64,000 nt of DNA from OAS926 sp035503715 (lineage in GTDB: Bacteria; Pseudomonadota; Alphaproteobacteria; Rhizobiales; Rhizobiaceae): assembly GCA_035503715.1 (NCBI GenBank), contig DATJTE010000007.1, positions 24,217 to 88,216 on the forward strand. Reading direction: 5' to 3'. Below, piece after piece: positions 24,331-32,284 of this stretch. Each line of letters opens with the position of its first letter. The first letter of the stretch is position 1. The translations under genes were made by a program, and so were the position numbers. The notes below the pieces were generated by a model. The model saw nothing but the letters and a program-made list of their open reading frames with translations, made no database searches and was not told the origin of the DNA.

Positions 24331-27237
24331 TTAGCCCGCGTCGTGCACACGGCCGAGCGCGACTTTCAGCTTCTCTTCCTGAGCCTTGAACTCGGCGAGC
24401 TTCTCGCGTTCGGCCTCGACGATCTCTTCGGCGGCCTTGGCGACGAACTGCGGGTTGTTGAGCTTCTTCTCGATCCGCGCGATCTCGTCATTGACCTTGG
24501 CGAGTTCCTTGGTCAGCCGCGCGGCTTCCGCCTCGAGATCGATCAGGTCGCCGAGCGGCAGGCACACCGTCGCCTCGCCGAGCACGATCTGTGCAGCGCC
24601 CTTCGGCGCCTGAAGCGCGTGACTGATGTCGCCGATGCGCGCCAGCCGTTTGATCGCCTGGTCGTGCCGGATCAGCCGGTCCTGCGTCGTTGCATTCGCG
24701 CCGAGCACGACCAGCGGCGCGATCGCCGATGGCGGCACGTTCATTTCCGAGCGCACCGAGCGCACGCCGGAGACGAGGTCGACCAGCCAGTTGATTTCCG
24801 CCGCCGCCTCCGCGTCTTCGAACACCGGCTTCGGCCATGCCGCGTGGCAGAGCAGCGTCGCGCGACGGTTCCCCTCGCCGGCCGTATGCGCCCAGAGCTC
24901 TTCCGTCATGAACGGCATGAACGGATGCAGCAGCTTGAAGATCTCGTCGAGAACGAAGGCGCAGACGGCCTGGCATTCCGCCTTGGCATCGGCATCGTCG
25001 CCTATGAAGACCGGCTTCAGGAACTCGATGTACCAGTCGCAGAATGTGTTCCAGACGAAACGGTAGGCGGCGCCAGCCGCCTCGTTGAATCGGTACGAGG
25101 CGATGCCGTCGCTGATCTCGCGCGCCGCGCGCGTCAGCTCCGTCAGGATCCAGCGGTTCACCGTCAGTTTCGCGCCAGAGAGCGAGACGCTGTCGTTGCG
25201 CGCGACGCCGTTCATTTCGGCGAAGCGCGTCGCGTTCCAGAGCTTGGTGCCGAAGTTGCGGTAGCCAGCGATACGCGCCGGATCGAGCTTCACGTCGCGG
25301 CCCTGCGCGGCGAGGATCGCCAGCGTGAAGCGCAGCGCATCCGCCCCATACTCGTCGATCAGGTCGAGCGGGTCGATGACATTGCCTTTCGACTTCGACA
25401 TCTTGGCGCCGCTCTTGTCGCGCACCAGCGCATGCACATAGACGGTGTGGAACGGCTCCTCGCCCGTGAAGTGCAGCCCCATCATCATCATCCGGGCGAC
25501 CCAGAAGAAGATGATGTCGAACCCCGTCACCAGAACCGACGTCGGATAATAGGTGTCGAGTTCCGGCGTCTTGTCGGGCCAGCCCAGCGTCGAAAAAGGC
25601 CAGAGCGCCGACGAGAACCACGTATCGAGAACGTCCTCGTCGCGGGTCAGGATATCGCCCGGCTTGTAGTTCTCGAGCTTCTCCTCGACCCAGGCTTTCC
25701 AAGGCCCTTCGAGCGCCAGATAGTGCTGGATGGCGGCCTCGAGTGCCGTCTCTTCGTCCATCTCGACAAAGACCTGGCCGTCCGGTCCGTACCACCCCGG
25801 AATCTGATGGCCCCACCAGAGCTGGCGCGAGATGCACCATGGCTCAATGTTCTCCATCCAGTCGAAATAGGTCTTCTCCCAGCTCTTCGGGACAAACTTG
25901 GTGCGGCCTTCGCGCACGCTGGCGATCGCCGGCTCGGCGAGCGTCTTTGCGTCGGCGAACCACTGGTCGGTCAGCATTGGTTCGATGACGACGCCGGAAC
26001 GGTCGCCGAACGGCTGGTTGATCTTCTTATTCTCGACGAAGGGAACGGCATTGCCTTCCTTGTCGAGCGTCATGACGGCCAGCCCGTCTTCATTGATCTG
26101 GGCGACGATACGCTTGCGCGCCTCGTAACGGTCGAGACCCCGCAATTCGTCCGGCACGAGATTGATCTCATCGACCGCCGCCTCGCTTGGCAGCTCGCCC
26201 GATTTCGCGATCTCCATCGCCCGCGCCGAGCAGTCGGCATAAGACTCGCCATCGGCGCGCATCTGCGCCTGGTTGTCCATCAGGCGATAGAGCGGAATGC
26301 CGTTGCGCTTGGCGACCTGATAGTCGTTGAAGTCGTGCGCGCCAGTGATCTTGACCGCGCCGGAACCGAACGCCGGGTCCGGATAGTCGTCGGTGACGAT
26401 CGGGATCAGGCGGCGGTGCTCTTTCGGGCCGACCGGAATTTCGCAGAACTTGCCGACGATCGGCCGGTAGCGCTCATCGTCGGGATGAACCGCAACCGCG
26501 CCGTCGCCGAGCATCGTCTCGGGGCGCGTCGTCGCAATCGAGATGTAGTCGCGCTGCTCGGTGAGCACGACCTTTCCGTCCGCGTCCTTCTCAACATATG
26601 TGTAGGTCTCCCCGCCGGCCAGCGGATACTTGAAGTGCCACATATGGCCGTCGACTTCGCGGTTCTCCACCTCGAGGTCGGAGATCGCGGTCTCGAAATT
26701 CGGGTCCCAGTTGACCAGCCGCTTGCCGCGATAGATCAGGCCCTGTTTGAACAGCGTGACGAAGACTTCGAGGACGGCCTTGGAGAGCCCCTCGTCCATG
26801 GTGAAGCGCTCGCGCGACCAGTCGCAGGATGCCCCCAGCCGCTTCAACTGGTTGACGATGATGCCACCGGATTCGGACTTCCAGTCCCAGACGCGGTTGA
26901 CGAACTCATCGCGTCCGAGCGTGCGGCGGTGGACCTGCTTTTCCATGAGCAGCCGCTCGACCACCATCTGCGTCGCGATGCCGGCGTGATCCATGCCAGG
27001 CTGCCACAACACGTTCTTGCCGCGCATCCCCTCGAAGCGGACCATGATGTCCTGCAGCGTATTGTTAAGCGCATGCCCCATGTGGAGCGAGCCGGTCACG
27101 TTCGGCGGCGGAATGACGATGGTGAAGGGATCCGCGCCCTCTTCGGCCCCCGCGCCGGCTGCGAAAGCATCGGCATCGGCCCAGATTTTTGCGATTTTCG
27201 GCTCGACGGCTTTCGCGTCGTAGGTCTTTTCGAGCAT
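24331..27237 (-). CDS. valS: Valyl-tRNA synthetase
   Basis: This class I synthetase charges tRNA-Val and edits threonyl errors. The 968-residue protein starts at MLEKTYDAKAVEPKIAKIW (ATG 27237). HIGH motif PNVTGSLHMGHALNN near residue 45, connective peptide 1 editing domain, and KMSKS motif AKMSKSKGNVIDP near residue 555 are intact, as is the C-terminal coiled coil (RLTKELAKVNDEIARIEKKL). It is downstream of popZ, an order usual in Hyphomicrobiales, but a plus-strand VOC gene is inserted between them here. Confidence 0.97.
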   Translation of the reverse strand: MLEKTYDAKAVEPKIAKIWADADAFAAGAGAEEGADPFTIVIPPPNVTGSLHMGHALNNTLQDIMVRFEGMRGKNVLWQPGMDHAGIATQMVVERLLMEKQVHRRTLGRDEFVNRVWDWKSESGGIIVNQLKRLGASCDWSRERFTMDEGLSKAVLEVFVTLFKQGLIYRGKRLVNWDPNFETAISDLEVENREVDGHMWHFKYPLAGGETYTYVEKDADGKVVLTEQRDYISIATTRPETMLGDGAVAVHPDDERYRPIVGKFCEIPVGPKEHRRLIPIVTDDYPDPAFGSGAVKITGAHDFNDYQVAKRNGIPLYRLMDNQAQMRADGESYADCSARAMEIAKSGELPSEAAVDEINLVPDELRGLDRYEARKRIVAQINEDGLAVMTLDKEGNAVPFVENKKINQPFGDRSGVVIEPMLTDQWFADAKTLAEPAIASVREGRTKFVPKSWEKTYFDWMENIEPWCISRQLWWGHQIPGWYGPDGQVFVEMDEETALEAAIQHYLALEGPWKAWVEEKLENYKPGDILTRDEDVLDTWFSSALWPFSTLGWPDKTPELDTYYPTSVLVTGFDIIFFWVARMMMMGLHFTGEEPFHTVYVHALVRDKSGAKMSKSKGNVIDPLDLIDEYGADALRFTLAILAAQGRDVKLDPARIAGYRNFGTKLWNATRFAEMNGVARNDSVSLSGAKLTVNRWILTELTRAAREISDGIASYRFNEAAGAAYRFVWNTFCDWYIEFLKPVFIGDDADAKAECQAVCAFVLDEIFKLLHPFMPFMTEELWAHTAGEGNRRATLLCHAAWPKPVFEDAEAAAEINWLVDLVSGVRSVRSEMNVPPSAIAPLVVLGANATTQDRLIRHDQAIKRLARIGDISHALQAPKGAAQIVLGEATVCLPLGDLIDLEAEAARLTKELAKVNDEIARIEKKLNNPQFVAKAAEEIVEAEREKLAEFKAQEEKLKVALGRVHDAG

Positions 27238-27416
27238 TTTCCGCACCGGTTTTCGGGTTGGCCGGTGTAAATCGGAAGGCTACAGGCAAGTCAACAGCGG
27301 GTCACGTTGACCGGCAACGGCAATCGACCTATGGTCGCGGCGTTGCTGTAGGGCGCATCGGCTTTTGGGTCGGAAGGGCATCGCCCGCCTACGACAAACT
27401 CAACCAACCCGCGCCC

Positions 27417-28055
27417 ATGCCGAATCTTGAAAATCTCCGCAAGCAGGCCAAGCTTTATCTGCGATGGCATCGTGAGCAGCACTATCCTGTCGCTCACATG
27501 ATCCGCTCGCTGCTGCCCCAGTTCGGTCATCTGACAGACAGGCAGGTCTTGGAAAGCACCTTCAGGCTTGCCGATGCACAGGAGCTTGTCGCGAAGAAAT
27601 CCGGTTTCGAGAGTTGGGCGGCACTCGTCAAAGGACTCGACTTCATGACTGACCAAGCCGTGCAGGGTACCTCAGGGTCGATGCTGCTCCGTGCCGAGCC
27701 GCAGCTTTTCGTTTCCAATATTGAAGCGTCCTGCTCGTTCTTCGAGGAGAAACTCGGCTTCAAAGTAAGCTTCAAATATGGCACCCCGCCATTCTACGCC
27801 CAGGTCGCGCGCGACGGGGCGTCGCTCAATCTTCGCCATGTCGATCAGCCTGTGATGGATCAGAACGCGCGAACGGCCGAAGAGCTTCTATCGGCGACGA
27901 TCATCATCGATCACGCCAAGCCGTTGTTCGTCGAATACATGGAGGCTGGCGTTACCTTCCATCAGGCCCTGCGGACGGAGCCTTGGGGCGCCCGCACCTT
28001 CATCATAAGGGACCTGGACGGCAATTTGATCTGCTTCGCCGCTGACACCAACTGA
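27417..28055 (+). CDS. VOC-family protein with N-terminal helical domain
   Basis: A 212-residue protein in two parts. Residues 1-75 (MPNLENLRKQAKLYLRWHRE ... AQELVAKKSGFESWAALVKG) form a helical module also found in front of ankyrin and VOC proteins. Residues 88-212 form a glyoxalase/bleomycin-resistance-like domain (AEPQLFVSNIEASCSFFEEK, FYAQVARDGASLNLRHVD, ARTFIIRDLDGNLICFAAD). Function unknown; VOC proteins include dioxygenases, isomerases and antibiotic-binding proteins. It is the only plus-strand gene between valS and popZ, both minus-strand, which suggests insertion into an otherwise conserved order. ATG 27417 matches the start of the helical module. Confidence 0.82.
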   Translation: MPNLENLRKQAKLYLRWHREQHYPVAHMIRSLLPQFGHLTDRQVLESTFRLADAQELVAKKSGFESWAALVKGLDFMTDQAVQGTSGSMLLRAEPQLFVSNIEASCSFFEEKLGFKVSFKYGTPPFYAQVARDGASLNLRHVDQPVMDQNARTAEELLSATIIIDHAKPLFVEYMEAGVTFHQALRTEPWGARTFIIRDLDGNLICFAADTN

Positions 28056-28079
28056 CGGCGGTCACCGGCGAACGGGTTG

Positions 28080-28997
28080 CTACGCGCCGCGCGCCACGCG
28101 CTCGATCTCTTCGCGCACCAGCCGCTCGACCAGGATGGGCAGATTGTTGTCCATCCACTCCTGCAGCATCGGCCGCATCATCTCTTCGGCCATCTGGTCG
28201 AAGCTCTTCTGGCGGTTCGCGGCAAACGCCTCTGACAATTCGCCGAATGCCGCCGCAACCTGGCGGCCAGCCGCGGCCGAAATGATCGACTGCTTCGGCG
28301 CGGACTCCGCCGCAGCCGCAACAGGCTTCAGTGCAGGTGGGGCTGATGGGAATGGCTCGACCGGCGCGACCGATAGCGGCCATACCGGTTCAACCGAAGC
28401 GGCTTGCACCACTTCGACCGCCGCCGGCTTGGCCGGCGCGCCGACCGGAGCGATCGCCGGTTCCTGCGCGACTGGCTCCGGCCTCGCAGCGGGCTCCTTG
28501 TCCAGGATTGCCTGGATGTCCGCCATGCTCACCGGCTTGCGCTCCGGCGCCGCCGTAGGTGCTTCGATCTGCACAGCCGGTTCCCGCGCGAGTGACGCCT
28601 GCACATCTGCAAGGCTGGCCGGCTTCGGCGCATCGGCAAGGCCAACCGGCTTCGGTGCATCGACCACGGGAACCGCGGGCGTCGGAGCAGCCGGCAGCAC
28701 GCGCTTCATCTCCGCCTGCACATCCGCCAGCGAAATCGGCTTCTTTTCCACCACGGGTTCGGGCTTGGCCACGACCGGCTCAAATCTCGGCGCGGCCGGC
28801 TCCGGCGGCTTGCGGAACTCGGCGCGGAACGCCTCCACTTCCGTCTTCGCCAGAGGCGCTTCGGCAGCCTTCATCTGCTGCACTTCGCCGTCGCTTGGAT
28901 GTTTCTTGCTCGAGTCCGAATCCTCGATGATGCGCCTGATCGAGGCGAGTATCTCTTCCATCGAAGGTTCGCGCTGCGCGCTTGTTGCTTGTGGCAT
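28080..28997 (-). CDS. popZ: PopZ-family cell-pole organising protein (DUF2497)
   Basis: PopZ self-assembles at cell poles and anchors the chromosome origin and signalling proteins; in Agrobacterium it marks the growing pole. The 305-residue protein has the conserved N-terminal helix EPSMEEILASIRRIIEDSDS, a long Pro/Ala/Val-rich disordered centre, and the C-terminal oligomerisation helices GRQVAAAFGELSEAF and MMRPMLQEWMDNNLPILVER. The centre contains three copies of a K-P-x-S-x-A-D-x-Q-A motif near residues 86, 125 and 154, which I do not know from described PopZ proteins. The start at 28997 fits the family. It lies between tolC and valS. Confidence 0.9.
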   Translation of the reverse strand: MPQATSAQREPSMEEILASIRRIIEDSDSSKKHPSDGEVQQMKAAEAPLAKTEVEAFRAEFRKPPEPAAPRFEPVVAKPEPVVEKKPISLADVQAEMKRVLPAAPTPAVPVVDAPKPVGLADAPKPASLADVQASLAREPAVQIEAPTAAPERKPVSMADIQAILDKEPAARPEPVAQEPAIAPVGAPAKPAAVEVVQAASVEPVWPLSVAPVEPFPSAPPALKPVAAAAESAPKQSIISAAAGRQVAAAFGELSEAFAANRQKSFDQMAEEMMRPMLQEWMDNNLPILVERLVREEIERVARGA

Positions 28998-29185
28998 CGT
29001 CACATCCGCCGCCCTTGTGACAGTCCGCTCGCGCCCTCGCCGCCAAGCGGGACACGAATCACAGGCGAAGCGTAGCTGACGAAGACCGTTCCGAGAATCC
29101 CCTTTCGGGGCCACATGGCGATTTCAACAGATTGAAAGGGCGGGAGATTCCGGCGTGGTTAACGCCCGTTGATCAGCAGCCGCGG

Positions 29186-30556
29186 TCAGCGGCCATCCGG
29201 CGTTCTAAGCCCGAACCACTTGTCCTTGACCGCCTCGTAGTGCTCCTTCGGGTCGTACACGGCGACGTTCAGGCCAAGCGTGTGCACCGACAGCCGCCCC
29301 ATCGCCGAAAGGATCGCGTAGCTCGCCACAACCACATCGCGTTCGGAGCTGACGAGGTTGATCTGCGCGGCGATCACGTCGGCTTGCGCGTTGAGCACGT
29401 CGAGCGTCGTGCGCTGGCCGACATTGCGCTCCTCGACGACGCCGTTCAACGCCAGCCGCGCTGCTTCGACCACCTCGCGGTTCGCCGCCACGCCTTCGGC
29501 CGCGGCGTAATATTGCGACCACGCCGAGACGACAGCGGCGCGCACCTGGTCGCGCGAGACGTCGACATCGATGCGTGCCTGGCCGAGCGATTCCTTCGAC
29601 TGCCGGATCTGCGCGGCGACACGGCCGCCCTGATAGAGGGGAATGCTGAGCGTCGCGCCGATGCTGGCCGAGTTACTTTGCCCGCCAGGCGAGAGGAAGG
29701 ATGGCGGAGATCTGTCTGTGAAGCCGTGCGAGACACCGGCCTGGGCCGTGAGCGAGGGAAGCAGTGCACCCTCGGCTGACTTCACCGTGAAGGCGGCGAC
29801 ATCGACCAGATGCTCGGTCGCGCGGATCGCCGGATGCTCGATCGCGCCGACGGTCAGGGCTGCCTCCATCGACTTGGGCAGCAGCTTTGCGAGAGGGCCA
29901 GCGCCGCGCAAGCTGCCCGGCTCCGTGCCGACAACCTGGTGGTACACCGCCTCGCTCGACTTCGCCTGCGCCCGCGCGGCCGCGAGCTGCGCGACGGCCG
30001 CAGCACGCTGCGCCTCGGCCTGTGCCACGTCGGTGCGGGTGCCCTCGCCCACCTCGAAACGTGAACGCGCAGCCCGCACCTGCTCCTCGAGGAAGGCGAG
30101 GTTCTGCGCGCGCAGCGCTGCGATCGCCCGGTCGCGGATCACGTCCATATAGGCCGCGGCGGCGTTGAAAAGGATGTTCTGTTCGGTGTTGCGCAGGCTC
30201 TCGTTCGAGGCCAGCACGCGCGCCTTGGAGGCAGCGACATTGTTCTTGGTGCGGAAGCCGTCGAAAAGCGTCTGCTCGATCGCCACGCCGAACGAGCCGG
30301 TGGTGAGGCGCGATCCTGTCTGTGACGTGTAATTGATCGAAGCCGTCGCTCCAACAACCGGCCGCCATCCGGATTTGGCGATCGCTACGCCTTCATCGGT
30401 GACACGCACGCCGGCGCGGGCCGAATTCAGTTCGGAATTGTTTTCGTATGCCTTTGCCAGCGCACCGCTGATCGTCTCGGCCGAGAATACCGGGGCCGCG
30501 AAAACGCTCGCGGATAACAACAAGACGCTGAACAATCCACTGCGCGCAACCGACAC
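29186..30556 (-). CDS. tolC: TolC-family outer-membrane efflux/secretion protein
   Basis: A 456-residue outer-membrane channel for tripartite efflux pumps and type I secretion. A signal peptide (GLFSVLLLSASVFAAPVFSA) is followed by the two-fold repeated coiled-coil/beta layout: ALAKAYENNSELNSARAGVRV opens the first half and GAIEHPAIRATEHLVDVAAF the second, with SIPLYQGGRVAAQIRQSKES and VEERNVGQRTTLDVLNAQAD as family hallmarks. The start is GTG at 30556. It follows a PIMT-like gene and precedes popZ, a conserved order. It could serve as the outer channel for the RTX protein at 32.3 kb, but no type I ABC/HlyD pair is present. Confidence 0.93.
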   Translation of the reverse strand: MSVARSGLFSVLLLSASVFAAPVFSAETISGALAKAYENNSELNSARAGVRVTDEGVAIAKSGWRPVVGATASINYTSQTGSRLTTGSFGVAIEQTLFDGFRTKNNVAASKARVLASNESLRNTEQNILFNAAAAYMDVIRDRAIAALRAQNLAFLEEQVRAARSRFEVGEGTRTDVAQAEAQRAAAVAQLAAARAQAKSSEAVYHQVVGTEPGSLRGAGPLAKLLPKSMEAALTVGAIEHPAIRATEHLVDVAAFTVKSAEGALLPSLTAQAGVSHGFTDRSPPSFLSPGGQSNSASIGATLSIPLYQGGRVAAQIRQSKESLGQARIDVDVSRDQVRAAVVSAWSQYYAAAEGVAANREVVEAARLALNGVVEERNVGQRTTLDVLNAQADVIAAQINLVSSERDVVVASYAILSAMGRLSVHTLGLNVAVYDPKEHYEAVKDKWFGLRTPDGR

Positions 30557-30708
30557 GACGTTCCCCTCATTCGCAATTTCTGGCTGCAGTCGCTCCCTCC
30601 CCGGACGTCTGCAACACCAATCCAGCCGTGTCCTCGAGAAAACGGCTGGCTAAAAATCGTCTTGCTCTAAGCGAACATGGTTATCCGCGCGCCGCAAGAC
30701 AAGAATCG

Positions 30709-31383
30709 TCAGAACTCAAAGACTTCCACGCGTTTAAAGCCAGGTAGTGGCTTTACTGCCGCATTGAACGCGCGGCGACCCGTTACAACATCGTTGGATT
30801 TCACGAAAAGCCTTGCCTGGCCGGCATTTCCGATGCCTTCGACGGCCACCAGCCGCCCTCCGTCCTTGAGCTGCGCGAACAGCGTTTCCGGTATCTGCTC
30901 GACCGCGCCGCCGACAAAAATGACGTCATAGGGCGCTTCCGCCGGGTAACCGGCTTCGAGCGGCCCCTCGACGATGGCCACCGTGTCATGGCCGAGCGTG
31001 GCGAGCGTTGCCGTCGCAGTTTCGGCCAGAGCGGGATCGCTTTCGATTCCGATCACGGAACTCGCGAGTTTCGAGATGACGGCGCTCGAATAACCGGTGC
31101 CGCAACCGACATCGAGCACGAAATCGCTCGGTCCGATTTCCGCCAGTTGTATGAGCTTGGCAAAGGGTGACGGTTCCATCAGGTAGCGCGGACCCGCACC
31201 CTCGCGCGCCGAAGCGATCTCGATGTCTTCGTCGATATAGGCAAGGCTGCGCTTCGTTGCGCCAACGAACAGTTCACGCGGCACCGACAGCATGGCCGAC
31301 AGCAGCGGCAGATTAGTCACGTCGGTCGTGCGCACCTGCCCATCGACCATCTTCGTGCGTTGTTCGGAAAAATCGACGTTCAT
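30709..31383 (-). CDS. PIMT-like methyltransferase (protein-L-isoaspartate methyltransferase family)
   Basis: A 224-residue SAM-dependent methyltransferase with motif I FVLDVGCGTGYSSAVISKLA and the downstream VIGIESDPALAETATATL and PYDVIFVGGAVEQIPETL segments. The N-terminus FSEQRTKMVDGQVRTTDVTN and RYLMEPSPFAKLIQ are typical of the alphaproteobacterial branch next to tolC, which lacks the canonical QTISQPY loop of true PIMT. Activity on isoaspartate is therefore uncertain. It is a paralogue of pcm at 1433-2077. Order with tolC and popZ is conserved. Confidence 0.88.
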   Translation of the reverse strand: MNVDFSEQRTKMVDGQVRTTDVTNLPLLSAMLSVPRELFVGATKRSLAYIDEDIEIASAREGAGPRYLMEPSPFAKLIQLAEIGPSDFVLDVGCGTGYSSAVISKLASSVIGIESDPALAETATATLATLGHDTVAIVEGPLEAGYPAEAPYDVIFVGGAVEQIPETLFAQLKDGGRLVAVEGIGNAGQARLFVKSNDVVTGRRAFNAAVKPLPGFKRVEVFEF

Positions 31384-31458
31384 TTTCGGGTCCGGCGCCG
31401 CGCAATGTCTCGGATCACCGGGTCCAGATCAGGCTAGTTTTGGAGCGTTTCGGAGAAC

Positions 31459-31532
31459 TGGAGGCCTCGCCCGGAATCGAACCGGGGTGCAAGGATTTGC
31501 AGTCCTCTGCGTAACCACTCCGCCACGAGGCC
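31459..31532 (-). tRNA. tRNA-Cys (GCA)
   Basis: The 74-base minus-strand sequence folds as a tRNA: acceptor GGCCTCG/CGAGGCC, discriminator U typical for Cys, encoded CCA, T-arm with GGTTCGATTCC, and an anticodon stem around CTGCAAA giving anticodon GCA. It lies between the PIMT-like gene and a small membrane protein. Confidence 0.97.
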
Positions 31533-31660
31533 TCGCCGGAACCGGCGTTCTACGATTGGCTCTGTTAACAGAGGGTGTTTCGGCCCACAAGCGCCGCGAA
31601 TGAAATTCCGATCCGGCCCGAAAATCCGCGCCAATCCCGGAAACGCAGGCTCCTGTTCGG

Positions 31661-31930
31661 CTATTCGCCCTTACGCTGCCGCCGCCGTTCCCACCAGACC
31701 ACGAGCCGGCGGCGAAAACGCCGCACCGCCGCGAACTCGTAGGAAAGCACCAGCAATCCAAGCGGGATCATCCAGAAGCCGAGAATCGGCAGGAAACCGA
31801 GAAGCCCGAAGAAGACCAGCAGCACGCCAATGGTGATTCTGACCCAGCGCGACCGCGGCATCGCGACTTCGCGCCCAAACAGCTTGATCTTGCGGTCTGG
31901 CCTTTCCAGCAAAAACTCGCCCTCGCTCAT
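31661..31930 (-). CDS. Small inner-membrane protein, PGPGW-like
   Basis: An 89-residue protein with an acidic/basic N-terminal 30 residues, two tightly spaced membrane helices (ITIGVLLVFFGLLGFLPILG and WMIPLGLLVLSYEFA) and a very basic C-terminus (RRFRRRLVVWWERRRQRKGE). The GFLPILGFWMIPLGLLVLS stretch resembles the PGPGW transmembrane family of unknown function. Start chosen at MSEGEFLLE (31930); an ATG at 31942 is an alternative. It lies between two tRNA genes. Confidence 0.75.
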   Translation of the reverse strand: MSEGEFLLERPDRKIKLFGREVAMPRSRWVRITIGVLLVFFGLLGFLPILGFWMIPLGLLVLSYEFAAVRRFRRRLVVWWERRRQRKGE

Positions 31931-32047
31931 CGCCCCTTCCATGTCGTCAGGTGGCACGTGCCGTTTCCGCCAGCCGATATGAACACTGAAGATGGCGATT
32001 GCGAGCTTTTGACGCGAAAAATCGCGCCTAAAAAGCCAAAACTGCGT

Positions 32048-32077
32048 CTTTGCAAAGCGGAAAAGGGTTTGCTATAG
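32048..32077 (+). promoter_or_regulatory. Promoter of tRNA-Asn
   Basis: TTTGCA at 32049-32054 and CTATAG at 32072-32077 are 17 bp apart and sit 27 bases before the tRNA start, matching the rhizobial CTTGAC/CTATAT-type housekeeping promoter reasonably well. Confidence 0.6.
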
Positions 32078-32103
32078 GCACCCCGCGTTCACGCGAGCCC
32101 TGT

Positions 32104-32178
32104 TCCCCGGTAGCTCAGCGGTAGAGCAACCGGCTGTTAACCGGTTGGTCGATGGTTCGAATCCGTCCCGGGGAGCCA
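32104..32178 (+). tRNA. tRNA-Asn (GTT)
   Basis: The 75-base sequence has acceptor TCCCCGG/CCGGGGA, D-arm TAGCTCAGCGGTAGAGC, anticodon loop CTGTTAA giving anticodon GTT, T-arm GGTTCGAATCC, G discriminator and encoded CCA. The CAP/RTX gene follows. Confidence 0.98.
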
Positions 32179-32284
32179 TTTTTTCATCTCCTTTTGCAGT
32201 TAAGCAAGCCGCCGCCTCGTGCTAGGGTCAGTCAGGCCGCGCTGGTGGATGCCGGTCACGCTCCCGTTGTTCGAAGAGGTCCCC

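Noticed and set aside
24343..27270. 975-residue plus-strand frame
   Set aside because: It is the antisense of valS, rich in His/Arg/Asp without any domain; open antisense frames are common at this GC content.
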